A stretch of 22,647 nucleotides of DNA from JAAYAY01 sp964429355 (GTDB lineage Bacteria > Planctomycetota > Planctomycetia > Pirellulales > Thermoguttaceae). The position numbers and the translations under genes are program-made. The stretch spans positions 1-22,647 of the forward strand of contig CAYSCH010000126.1 in assembly GCA_964429355.1 (NCBI GenBank), written 5' to 3'. Every line of letters starts with the position of its first letter. Position 1 is the stretch's first letter. Of the stretch, positions 14,417-21,816 are shown in pieces. The notes under the pieces are model-generated. The model had not been told where the DNA came from. It saw only the letters and a program-made list of their open reading frames with translations, and did no database searches.

Positions 14417-16480
14417 TTAGTAGTAGTGGGTCAACTGCGCCGCGAACTCCGCGTCGAACTGGCGGTCCGTGCCGGTTCGAAGCGGGACCCCGCCGGCCAC
14501 GGTCAACCGAGTCGACTCCAATAGCTGGAAGTGTATACCCCCGGTGAGGTTCAAGATGTCCTGCCGCAACGCGGGGTTGGTGATCGTGGCGATTTCATAT
14601 TCTTCGGGCGTTCCCCCGTCGGCTCCAGCGGGCGCCACGTCGGGCGACTGGAGTGTACTGGAATAGTGAAGCTCGATCACCGGGGCCACGCCCTTGAGAA
14701 ATCCGGCACGGGGGTTCTGATACACCCAGTAGCCAATGTTCGTGTCGAGAAACAACAGGGTCTGGTCCTGCAGCCGGCCCTCAACCTCACGGATCACCGA
14801 GCGATTTCCGTTGGCGTCGAAGTCGACCTGGGAAACGAACTGGGCGAAGAGGCGTTTGTTGGGGGTCCAGAGGTATCCGAGGAACGGCTGGAAGTGCACC
14901 GCCTCGTTCTCGAGGCGGGCAAGCGAGGTCAGATCTCCCCCGCCATTGTCGAAAAACACCTCGGAATCGGAGCCGGTCGGGAAAACGATTCCCAGTCCGG
15001 CCGCCAGAGTGCCGGTACGATGCCGAAGCAGAACAGCCTTGACGGCCATCGCCACATTGCCGAATTCGGTCCCCGCAATGTCCCCGGCGCCGATCACCTC
15101 ATCCGAGTCGAGCCCCCGGGCGAAGGGAATCCTGAGTTCCAGAGACCAGTTTTCGTCCCAGAAGGTCTTTTCGAGACCGAACGTGAACCGGTCGAGCGGC
15201 AGCTCCTCGCCGTCAAATGTTTCCAATGCATTCGAAAAATGGTTGTAGTTGAAGAATGCTCGATCCGTCGGGATCGGGCTGCTGTTCTCGGCTATCTTGA
15301 AATTGCGGTCGGCGCCGGAGGTGGAGACCAACGAGGAGTCGCCGCCGAACGATAGGTAGCTGTAACCGCCGCCGAAGAAGTCGCCGATCATGCCGGGCGA
15401 GGTCGAGGCCGGGGCACGGGAGGCCCCAAACGATCCGGCCAGCGCGCTGGGTGACGGGGAGAGCGATATATCCCCAGCAGGCTGTTGCCCTTGCTGCTGT
15501 GGCTCCGTACCCGGTGCGGGAGTTGGCTGCTGCGCCGCGGTGTCGGGCTGCGCCGTGATGGACGGATAAACCGGTGTGACGCCCCGGCCCAAACACTGGG
15601 GGCATCGGCATCGGATGCCACGGCCACCGGCATGTTGAACGGAGACGTCGCGTGACTGGCCAGCCATTGCGCCATCGGCGAAGGCCTCTGTTGACTCAGA
15701 CCGATCGGCAACGTCTACCGACAGGCTGGCCGGCATGATGTACGATGGGAAGCGGATTTCCGTAAGAGGGGCCGGCGGTGGACTGGGAGGCAGGCCAGAA
15801 GGCAGGGGCGCTTGCAGACCGCCTTCGCCGGTCTCCTTACCTTCCGCCGCGGTCGGTCCCTCTTTCCTCTCCGCCGGGGCGGCGGTCGGGATCTGATTGC
15901 AGGCATTGAGCGCCATGGCGGCCGCGGCGCGAACCCGTGCCGACGGCTCCTTGCAGCAACCGTTGGCATCGGTGCCCATCGCCATGTCCCTCAGCTTGTC
16001 CCTGACGGTCTGGTCGCAGCAGGTTGCCCGATTGCAGAGCGAGCACGGATTGCCGGCGGCCTTGCAGAAGGCCACGGCCGCCTCGTAACGCACCTCCTCC
16101 GTGCAGTCATCCAGGGCCGCGAGCAGGGCTTCCTTGACCCCGGGGTAACAGCCACAGGCGATCTGGGCGAGATACTTGATCGCCTTGATCTTCTGAGGCT
16201 TGAGATCCTCTTGCTGCTTGACCTCCGCGGCCACCTTGATCGCCGGATTGCCCGACTCGAGGTTGGCCGGATCGGCCAGCGCCTTCAGGGGCGGTTTTCG
16301 CTCCAGCCCCGGATGCTCGCCCTTGCGATTGGCCAGGCTGTCGTATTTTGTGTGCACCGCCTGCGGGATGCCCAAGAATCGCCAAAGTGTGTTCGGCGCG
16401 GCGGGCGGTTGCGCCTGGCCTTGGCCTGCGATGAGAATTCCTGCGACGACGGTCAGCCAGAGTCGACCTGTGGTTTTCAT
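14417..16480 (-). CDS. Secreted Cys-rich HEAT-like / beta-barrel-like protein, copy A
   Basis: A 687-residue exported protein, divergent paralogue of the gene at 16933. Order: signal peptide MKTTGRLWLTVVAGILIAGQGQA (about 1-23), a region encoded by the inverted-repeat arm (about 24-209) with HEAT-like helices (IKAIKYLAQIACGCYPGVKEALLAALDD, VRYEAAVAFCKAA, VRAAAAMALNACNQ) and eleven Cys, a Pro-rich linker, a CRCPQC motif near 292, a low-complexity Gln/Pro stretch, the shared motif SPSPSALAGSFGASRAPAS, then a beta-rich C-terminal domain (about 392-687) resembling outer-membrane beta-barrel proteins (FTFGLEKTFWDENWSLELRIPF, MAVKAVLLRHRTGTLAAGLGIVFPTGSD). It ends HYY, with the aromatic residue typical of barrels. 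The ATG at 16480 follows a G-rich Shine-Dalgarno; an in-frame ATG at 16501 is upstream of it. I recognise no characterised function. Confidence 0.85.
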   Translation of the reverse strand: MKTTGRLWLTVVAGILIAGQGQAQPPAAPNTLWRFLGIPQAVHTKYDSLANRKGEHPGLERKPPLKALADPANLESGNPAIKVAAEVKQQEDLKPQKIKAIKYLAQIACGCYPGVKEALLAALDDCTEEVRYEAAVAFCKAAGNPCSLCNRATCCDQTVRDKLRDMAMGTDANGCCKEPSARVRAAAAMALNACNQIPTAAPAERKEGPTAAEGKETGEGGLQAPLPSGLPPSPPPAPLTEIRFPSYIMPASLSVDVADRSESTEAFADGAMAGQSRDVSVQHAGGRGIRCRCPQCLGRGVTPVYPSITAQPDTAAQQPTPAPGTEPQQQGQQPAGDISLSPSPSALAGSFGASRAPASTSPGMIGDFFGGGYSYLSFGGDSSLVSTSGADRNFKIAENSSPIPTDRAFFNYNHFSNALETFDGEELPLDRFTFGLEKTFWDENWSLELRIPFARGLDSDEVIGAGDIAGTEFGNVAMAVKAVLLRHRTGTLAAGLGIVFPTGSDSEVFFDNGGGDLTSLARLENEAVHFQPFLGYLWTPNKRLFAQFVSQVDFDANGNRSVIREVEGRLQDQTLLFLDTNIGYWVYQNPRAGFLKGVAPVIELHYSSTLQSPDVAPAGADGGTPEEYEIATITNPALRQDILNLTGGIHFQLLESTRLTVAGGVPLRTGTDRQFDAEFAAQLTHYY
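15855..16409. repeat. Left arm of the 555-bp inverted repeat
   Basis: This arm is the inverted copy of 17013-17567: position i pairs with 33422 minus i with no indels. I found one mismatch (15892 versus 17530), which changes Ile to Val in the encoded proteins. All reading frames compared translate identically apart from that change. Sequence similarity drops abruptly at both ends of the arm. It encodes residues about 24-209 of copy A. Confidence 0.95.
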
Positions 16481-16932
16481 TCCCCCCATCCTCTGACCCA
16501 AGCCGGGTCAGCAAAGTGTTCGTGCCGCTTGTCCTCATGCATCGATTGAACCAGACAGTCCTGGCCGGAAGGATGCACCTTGTGTTCGTGCCCCCCAGAA
16601 GACTATATCCCGAACAATCGGCCTCGGCGGTTTTTCAGCTTAAGAGCCGGCAGAGTTAAATGCCCGTGAATCGCACGAACCGAGCGCGTATTGATGATTG
16701 GGCAAACTATGCGTCTGTCCTGAAAGCGCCGCCATAAGCTAAAGCCAACGAACATGTGCGGACGATTACCGTCGAAGTGGGCCTATCAGGAAAACTCCGA
16801 ACAAAACGGAAAGTTCAACCAAAATACGCACAACACCCAAGTTCCACGATAGGCGGAACGGGGAGCGATTGACGGTGCGTCGAGGGGGAAAGCAATACTC
16901 TCCGGCTCCACAGGGCCGGAACTGGGGGGGCG
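16481..16932. promoter_or_regulatory. Divergent promoter region inside the repeat spacer
   Basis: This 452-bp non-coding region lies between the two divergent paralogues and should hold both promoters. On minus, TATAGT (16602-16607 read in reverse) is a good -10 without a clear -35. On plus, TTGACG (16869-16874) and AATACT (16894-16899) are spaced by 19 bases, which is long. The word GTTCGTGC occurs at 16518-16525 and 16584-16591 and inverted at 16673-16680; the first two copies lie within an 11-bp direct repeat. Both start codons have G-rich ribosome binding sites. No gene is visible. Confidence 0.5.
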
Positions 16933-19281
16933 ATGAAAACAAAGCATCTTCTCATAGCGAGCCTGCTCGTGGGAGTTTTTTGGAGCTCCCGCAGCCAGTT
17001 GGCGGCGCAGTCACCGCCCGCCGCGCCGAACACACTTTGGCGATTCTTGGGCATCCCGCAGGCGGTGCACACAAAATACGACAGCCTGGCCAATCGCAAG
17101 GGCGAGCATCCGGGGCTGGAGCGAAAACCGCCCCTGAAGGCGCTGGCCGATCCGGCCAACCTCGAGTCGGGCAATCCGGCGATCAAGGTGGCCGCGGAGG
17201 TCAAGCAGCAAGAGGATCTCAAGCCTCAGAAGATCAAGGCGATCAAGTATCTCGCCCAGATCGCCTGTGGCTGTTACCCCGGGGTCAAGGAAGCCCTGCT
17301 CGCGGCCCTGGATGACTGCACGGAGGAGGTGCGTTACGAGGCGGCCGTGGCCTTCTGCAAGGCCGCCGGCAATCCGTGCTCGCTCTGCAATCGGGCAACC
17401 TGCTGCGACCAGACCGTCAGGGACAAGCTGAGGGACATGGCGATGGGCACCGATGCCAACGGTTGCTGCAAGGAGCCGTCGGCACGGGTTCGCGCCGCGG
17501 CCGCCATGGCGCTCAATGCCTGCAATCAGGTCCCGACCGCCGCCCCGGCGGAGAGGAAAGAGGGACCAGCCGAAACGGAAACGAAAGAGACAGGCGAGGG
17601 CGTGCTGCGGGGCCTCAAAGTCCCGACGCCGGCAGTCCCGCCTGCTGCAACCTCCACCGAAGGCAAGATTTCGTCGCTGTTCCACTCCGTCAGCCTGCCG
17701 CGGCCAGGTCTGTTCGAAGAGTTCATTCCGCCCGAGGTGTCGCCCGGCGGCGAAAACGTCCACGCTGCGGGGCATGTAGTCATGGAGCAGTCAGGCCTTC
17801 GCGCAGTCCCCTGCCAGTGCGCCCGATGCCGGCGTTGGGGCGGGCGTGCGGTTTGGCCGTTCGCACCTTCCCAGCCGGGAATCGTTGGCCAGGAACTATC
17901 TGAACCGGGCATGGAAGAACCAGGAACCGCTCCCGGCGCAGACGAACCGGGAGCTGCGCCGACTTCGCCTTCGCCCAGTGCACTGGCGGGGAGCTTCGGT
18001 GCAGCAAGGGCCCCCGCATCAGCGGCCCCCTACATGATTGGCGACATGTTCGGAAGTTCGAGTATCGGGTCGAGCCTGGTCCAGGGATTCTCCTTTTCCG
18101 GACTGACCTACGACTATTTGACCGGCTACACCATCCAAGGCCAGCAGACTCCAGTTGCCCTCCACGATTCGGGGCCCGAGCCGGATTTTCCGATTCCGAT
18201 CATCGATTACAACGACGAATCGGGACGATTGGGCGGCGAACCTCTGAACGGTGTTCCGGCGGGCGGCACGTTTGTCTCCGGCCAAACCACATTCGATGAC
18301 GCCAGCCCCAACGGGTACACTTCGGCGTTCAATGTCCGATACTTTGTGCCCGTCGTGAATCCCGGAAGCGGCGGTACCGTGGGCAAGCTGAAAATCGCCG
18401 ATAACACCAGCCCCATGCCGCGTGACCGGCTGATCTTCGACTACAGCTACTTCGACAACGTTCCGTTATATCCCGGGGGCGTCAACGTCAACCGGTTCGT
18501 GCTCGGGTTCGAAAAGACCTTCTTCGGAGGCGCCGCATCGTTTGAACTCAAGGCTCCGATGGCCTCGACCTTGGACAACAACCTGACGATCGGTGAGACG
18601 CCGGGTCTTACCGAAGGCGAATTCGGCAACATGCTGCTGACCTTCAAGGCCATCGCGGCACAGACCGAAACGCTGGCTCTCTGCGGTGGATTGTCGGTTG
18701 GCGTCCCCACGGCCGCGTCAACACGCGTCGGCATGATCGGCCAGCCTGCGTTGATCGAGATCCAGAACGAGTCCGCCCACGTCGCCCCGTTCGTGGCCTG
18801 CCTGTGGACACCGGACGATTCCTTCTTCGCCCACGCGTTTCTTCAATACGATGTGGATACCAATGGCAATCCGGTTCTCGTCAACAGCGGCAGCGGGTTG
18901 GCCCCAAGCGGCCGGCTGACCGATACGACGTCCCAGTATTTCGATGCCGGCATCGGCCGGTGGATCTACCGCGACTACCGAGACGGCCGGGCCGTTCAGG
19001 GCGTGGCTTGGACGACCGAGCTGCACTGGAACCTGGCCCTGCAGGATACGGACTACATTCGCAGCGGCAATTTCCTCATCGGCCAGCCGCTGACAAGTGT
19101 GGAGACCCTAACCGCCGTTCTGGGAGCCCATATCCAATTCGAGAAATCGATCCTGACCTTCGGCTACGGAGTGCCGCTCGGCGGAGGGGTCGACCGGGAG
19201 TTCGACGGCGAATTCCGAGTGATGTTCAATCGACACTTCGGCCGCACGACCCGCGCCAGCCGCACACCCTCGATGCTCTGA
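16933..19281 (+). CDS. Secreted Cys-rich HEAT-like / beta-barrel-like protein, copy B
   Basis: A 782-residue exported paralogue of copy A. Order: signal peptide MKTKHLLIASLLVGVFWSSRSQLAA (about 1-25), the arm-encoded HEAT-like Cys-rich region (about 27-212, identical to copy A except Ile/Val), a Pro-rich linker, a CQCARC motif near 294, the shared motif SPSPSALAGSFGAARAPAS, an insert of roughly 110 residues between MIGDMFG and KLKIADN that is much shorter in copy A, and a beta-rich C-terminal domain (about 484-782) with FVLGFEKTFFGGAASFELKAPM and related strands. Outside the arm the two proteins are strongly diverged. The ATG at 16933 follows GGGGGGGCG. Location is probably the outer membrane or cell envelope; the function is unknown. 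It converges on the kinase gene with a 54-bp gap. Confidence 0.87.
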   Translation: MKTKHLLIASLLVGVFWSSRSQLAAQSPPAAPNTLWRFLGIPQAVHTKYDSLANRKGEHPGLERKPPLKALADPANLESGNPAIKVAAEVKQQEDLKPQKIKAIKYLAQIACGCYPGVKEALLAALDDCTEEVRYEAAVAFCKAAGNPCSLCNRATCCDQTVRDKLRDMAMGTDANGCCKEPSARVRAAAAMALNACNQVPTAAPAERKEGPAETETKETGEGVLRGLKVPTPAVPPAATSTEGKISSLFHSVSLPRPGLFEEFIPPEVSPGGENVHAAGHVVMEQSGLRAVPCQCARCRRWGGRAVWPFAPSQPGIVGQELSEPGMEEPGTAPGADEPGAAPTSPSPSALAGSFGAARAPASAAPYMIGDMFGSSSIGSSLVQGFSFSGLTYDYLTGYTIQGQQTPVALHDSGPEPDFPIPIIDYNDESGRLGGEPLNGVPAGGTFVSGQTTFDDASPNGYTSAFNVRYFVPVVNPGSGGTVGKLKIADNTSPMPRDRLIFDYSYFDNVPLYPGGVNVNRFVLGFEKTFFGGAASFELKAPMASTLDNNLTIGETPGLTEGEFGNMLLTFKAIAAQTETLALCGGLSVGVPTAASTRVGMIGQPALIEIQNESAHVAPFVACLWTPDDSFFAHAFLQYDVDTNGNPVLVNSGSGLAPSGRLTDTTSQYFDAGIGRWIYRDYRDGRAVQGVAWTTELHWNLALQDTDYIRSGNFLIGQPLTSVETLTAVLGAHIQFEKSILTFGYGVPLGGGVDREFDGEFRVMFNRHFGRTTRASRTPSML
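17013..17567. repeat. Right arm of the 555-bp inverted repeat
   Basis: Inverted copy of 15855-16409 with one observed mismatch and no indels. It encodes residues about 27-212 of copy B. The 603-bp spacer (16410-17012) contains both start codons and signal peptides. The 5' coding parts in the spacer are 71 nt (copy A) and 80 nt (copy B), both leaving remainder 2 on division by three, so an exchange between the arms preserves both frames. Confidence 0.95.
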
Positions 19282-19335
19282 TAGGGGGCCGGTCGGCGAC
19301 GGCTGGACCTGCCTTGATGTTCTGCCGAGCGAAGG

Positions 19336-21705
19336 TCACTTGTCAGGATCTGGTTCCAACTGATCCCGGTAAGGTTTATTCTCGCGGTAGAGTTTCAGGG
19401 CCTCTTGGTAGTACTTGGCGGTCTCGGCATCGGCGGCGAGCTCAATCGCCTTTTCCGACCAGCCAGTCGCCTGGGCGAAATCCCCGATTTCGGCGTAACA
19501 GGCGGCCAGGGTATCGAGGTACTCCGCCTCCTTCCAGGAGGTCAGCTCGCAAGCCCGCTGCGCATGCTCCAGCGCCTTCTTCCCGTCGCGGATTTCGGCC
19601 TCGGGACTGGTAGCCAGATAGTAGGCCAGTTCATTGTGAGCCTTGGGGTCGTCGGCGTTGGCGTCCAGCCGGTCGAGGCAGTCCAGAATCCAGCGATCGT
19701 AGCGGGCCGGTCCCAAGTGGCCCAGTTTCTCGAAGCACGAGGCTCGTGATTCATACAGCGGGCGGAGCCCCAGCGAGCCGCTGCGAATCGCCTCCGTGAG
19801 ATCGGCGACGGCATCGGCGAACTGCTCGGCCTGCATGTTGCACGCCGCCCGCAGGGCGTAGGCGCTGCTAAATTCTTCGGGAGGCTCCTTCAGCCCCTCG
19901 GCCGCTCGAATCGCGTCGGAGAAAGCGGCGATCGCCAGTTCGCGATCGTCCTTCTGCAGCAGGCAGTCTCCGAGATAGTAGTATGCCGCCACATTCTGCG
20001 GATCGATCTGGGTGGCTTGGGTGAAGTCGGCGATGGCTTCCTCGGGGGTCCCCATGGCCTGGAACGTCTGACCGCGGCGGACGTAGTCCGTGGCGTCGTG
20101 GTCGATCTCGATGGCTGCAGTCAGATCGCTGGCAGCTTCGGGGAAATCCTTGAGCATGAAATGGGCGACGCCGCGACGGCTGTAGGCTCGGCCCTCGCGA
20201 GGGTTATGACGAAGCGCGTCGGTCAGGTCCCGGATTGCCTCGTGCGGCTCGTTGTTCTGGAGAGCCTGGGTGGCTCGGGCCAGATAGGCCTGGCCAAATT
20301 CGGGATGGGCTGCGTATCGGACGGGATCCAACTGCGCCGCCCGCTCAAAATCGACGATCGCCGAAGACGCCTCGTTCAGAGCCAGGTAACATTGGCCTCG
20401 GGAAAAACACGCCTCCGCGTTGTCTTCAGCGGCCTCAAGGGCCCGCGTGTACGAATCGACTGCCTCGCGGAACTCGCCCGCGGTCTGCTGCCGCCTGGCT
20501 GCGGCCAGGATTTCCGCGATCGGCTCGCCCAGCGGCGAATCTTCCCGAGTATCCGTCGGGCCGGTTTCCCGGCCGGAATGGTTGGCTTCATGGTCGCCGC
20601 CCGGCTTGTCGGCCGTTTCCTTCGGCTTCTCGTGAAACAGGAGCCACGCTCCACTCACCAGAAGCAGGCACAAGCCGAGTGTGACTGCCAGACGCGCCAA
20701 CAGCGGCCCTCGCCGTCTGCGGGACCGGGGGCCAGCTATCTCCTCCTCTCCATAAACGGCGGCCCGAAGCTGCTCAACAAACTCGGTCGTGGAAGAGAAC
20801 CTCGATGCCGGATCGGCCGAAGTTGCGCGCCGTAGCACCGATCGCTGACGGGACGATACCTCCGAAAAATCGAGGTTCTGCCGAACCTTGGCGTCGATGA
20901 CCGCCATCTGGGTCTGTTCCCGGTAAGGAAGCAGGCCGGTCTTGAGTTCGTAGTAGGTGACGGCCAGAGAATACTGGTCCGTGGAGCTGCTCGGCTTGCC
21001 CTCGGTCAGGCATTCGGGAGCTGCGTAGGCGAGGCTCGCCGCCGCGGTTGTCGTGCGGTCGGCTCCGAGCATCTGCGCCAGCCCAAAGTCGCATACCTGG
21101 GCCGAATCGCCCACGATCATGATGTTGTGCGGCTTGATGTCGCAGTGCTGAATGGCCGCGGGCCCGGTGGTGACCGTATGGATCGGGCTGTTGAGGAAAT
21201 CGATGGCTCGGGCGGCATCCTCCATATACGCCAGCAATTCGTCCTCGGGAATCCCCGGCAAGCCCTGTTGCTGGCATTCCTCCAGCCGGTCATTGAGGGT
21301 CTTGTCGCCCAGTCCCATGACCACGATGAGTTGCTTGGGGCGAAATAGTCCAGGGCCCGGCGACGCGGTCATCGTCTGTTGCAGAGATGCCCCCGACTCC
21401 GTCCCTTTCAGCCAATCGTCCTGCTTCAACAGGTCCTCGTCGATCACATGGCCATCGGCATCCAGCAGCCAGAAGGCAATCGTCGGAACGAGATTGGAAT
21501 GCCGCACCTTCTTGACGAGTTGCAGGGCTTTGAACTCTTTCCGCCCTTCACGGCCACCCAGCCGGATCACCTTGACGGCAACTTCCGCCCCGCCAGGCGA
21601 GGCTGCTTTCCAGACCTCCCCAAAGCCCCCTCGGCCGAGGACCTCGAGCAGGCGGTAACCGGTTCCCGGCACCGGTTCACAACCGACCGTGTACTCTTGC
21701 GACAT
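19336..21705 (-). CDS. Membrane Ser/Thr protein kinase with C-terminal TPR repeats
   Basis: A 789-residue PknB-like (Hanks-type) kinase. The cytoplasmic kinase domain covers about 18-315: GRGGFG loop 24-29, catalytic Lys45, a probable helix C Glu57, HCDIKPHN with catalytic Asp189, CDFG with Asp206, and YAAPE at 227-231. The residue before the catalytic Asp is Cys188 rather than Arg, making this a non-RD kinase. A basic RSRRRR stretch precedes one membrane helix (about 336-357), consistent with the kinase inside. A Glu/Asp/Pro-rich linker follows, then many TPR units (about 395-770; for example GEFREAVDSYTRALEAAEDNAEACFSRGQCYLALNE) that would lie outside. The ATG at 21705 follows AAAGGA. It lies 111 bp downstream of an unknown gene on the same strand, perhaps in one transcript. 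Confidence 0.95.
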   Translation of the reverse strand: MSQEYTVGCEPVPGTGYRLLEVLGRGGFGEVWKAASPGGAEVAVKVIRLGGREGRKEFKALQLVKKVRHSNLVPTIAFWLLDADGHVIDEDLLKQDDWLKGTESGASLQQTMTASPGPGLFRPKQLIVVMGLGDKTLNDRLEECQQQGLPGIPEDELLAYMEDAARAIDFLNSPIHTVTTGPAAIQHCDIKPHNIMIVGDSAQVCDFGLAQMLGADRTTTAAASLAYAAPECLTEGKPSSSTDQYSLAVTYYELKTGLLPYREQTQMAVIDAKVRQNLDFSEVSSRQRSVLRRATSADPASRFSSTTEFVEQLRAAVYGEEEIAGPRSRRRRGPLLARLAVTLGLCLLLVSGAWLLFHEKPKETADKPGGDHEANHSGRETGPTDTREDSPLGEPIAEILAAARRQQTAGEFREAVDSYTRALEAAEDNAEACFSRGQCYLALNEASSAIVDFERAAQLDPVRYAAHPEFGQAYLARATQALQNNEPHEAIRDLTDALRHNPREGRAYSRRGVAHFMLKDFPEAASDLTAAIEIDHDATDYVRRGQTFQAMGTPEEAIADFTQATQIDPQNVAAYYYLGDCLLQKDDRELAIAAFSDAIRAAEGLKEPPEEFSSAYALRAACNMQAEQFADAVADLTEAIRSGSLGLRPLYESRASCFEKLGHLGPARYDRWILDCLDRLDANADDPKAHNELAYYLATSPEAEIRDGKKALEHAQRACELTSWKEAEYLDTLAACYAEIGDFAQATGWSEKAIELAADAETAKYYQEALKLYRENKPYRDQLEPDPDK

Positions 21706-21816
21706 GGCACATTCCTTTGGAAGGTCTGGCTCGTGTTTCTCGCACCATCTGGGCCGACAGAGTGCGGCGGGAACCGCCCCGTCCAGCCGAACTCGATCGG
21801 CGCCCGCAAACCGCGG

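Noticed and set aside
15812..16549. Plus-strand open frame of 245 codons, repeated on the other strand at 17011-17775
   Set aside because: The two copies arise only because the inverted repeat is near-identical; the frame is antisense to the Cys-rich genes.
17385..17410. CSLCN as a possible c-type heme site
   Set aside because: The motif CxxCH requires His after the second Cys; here the residue is Asn.
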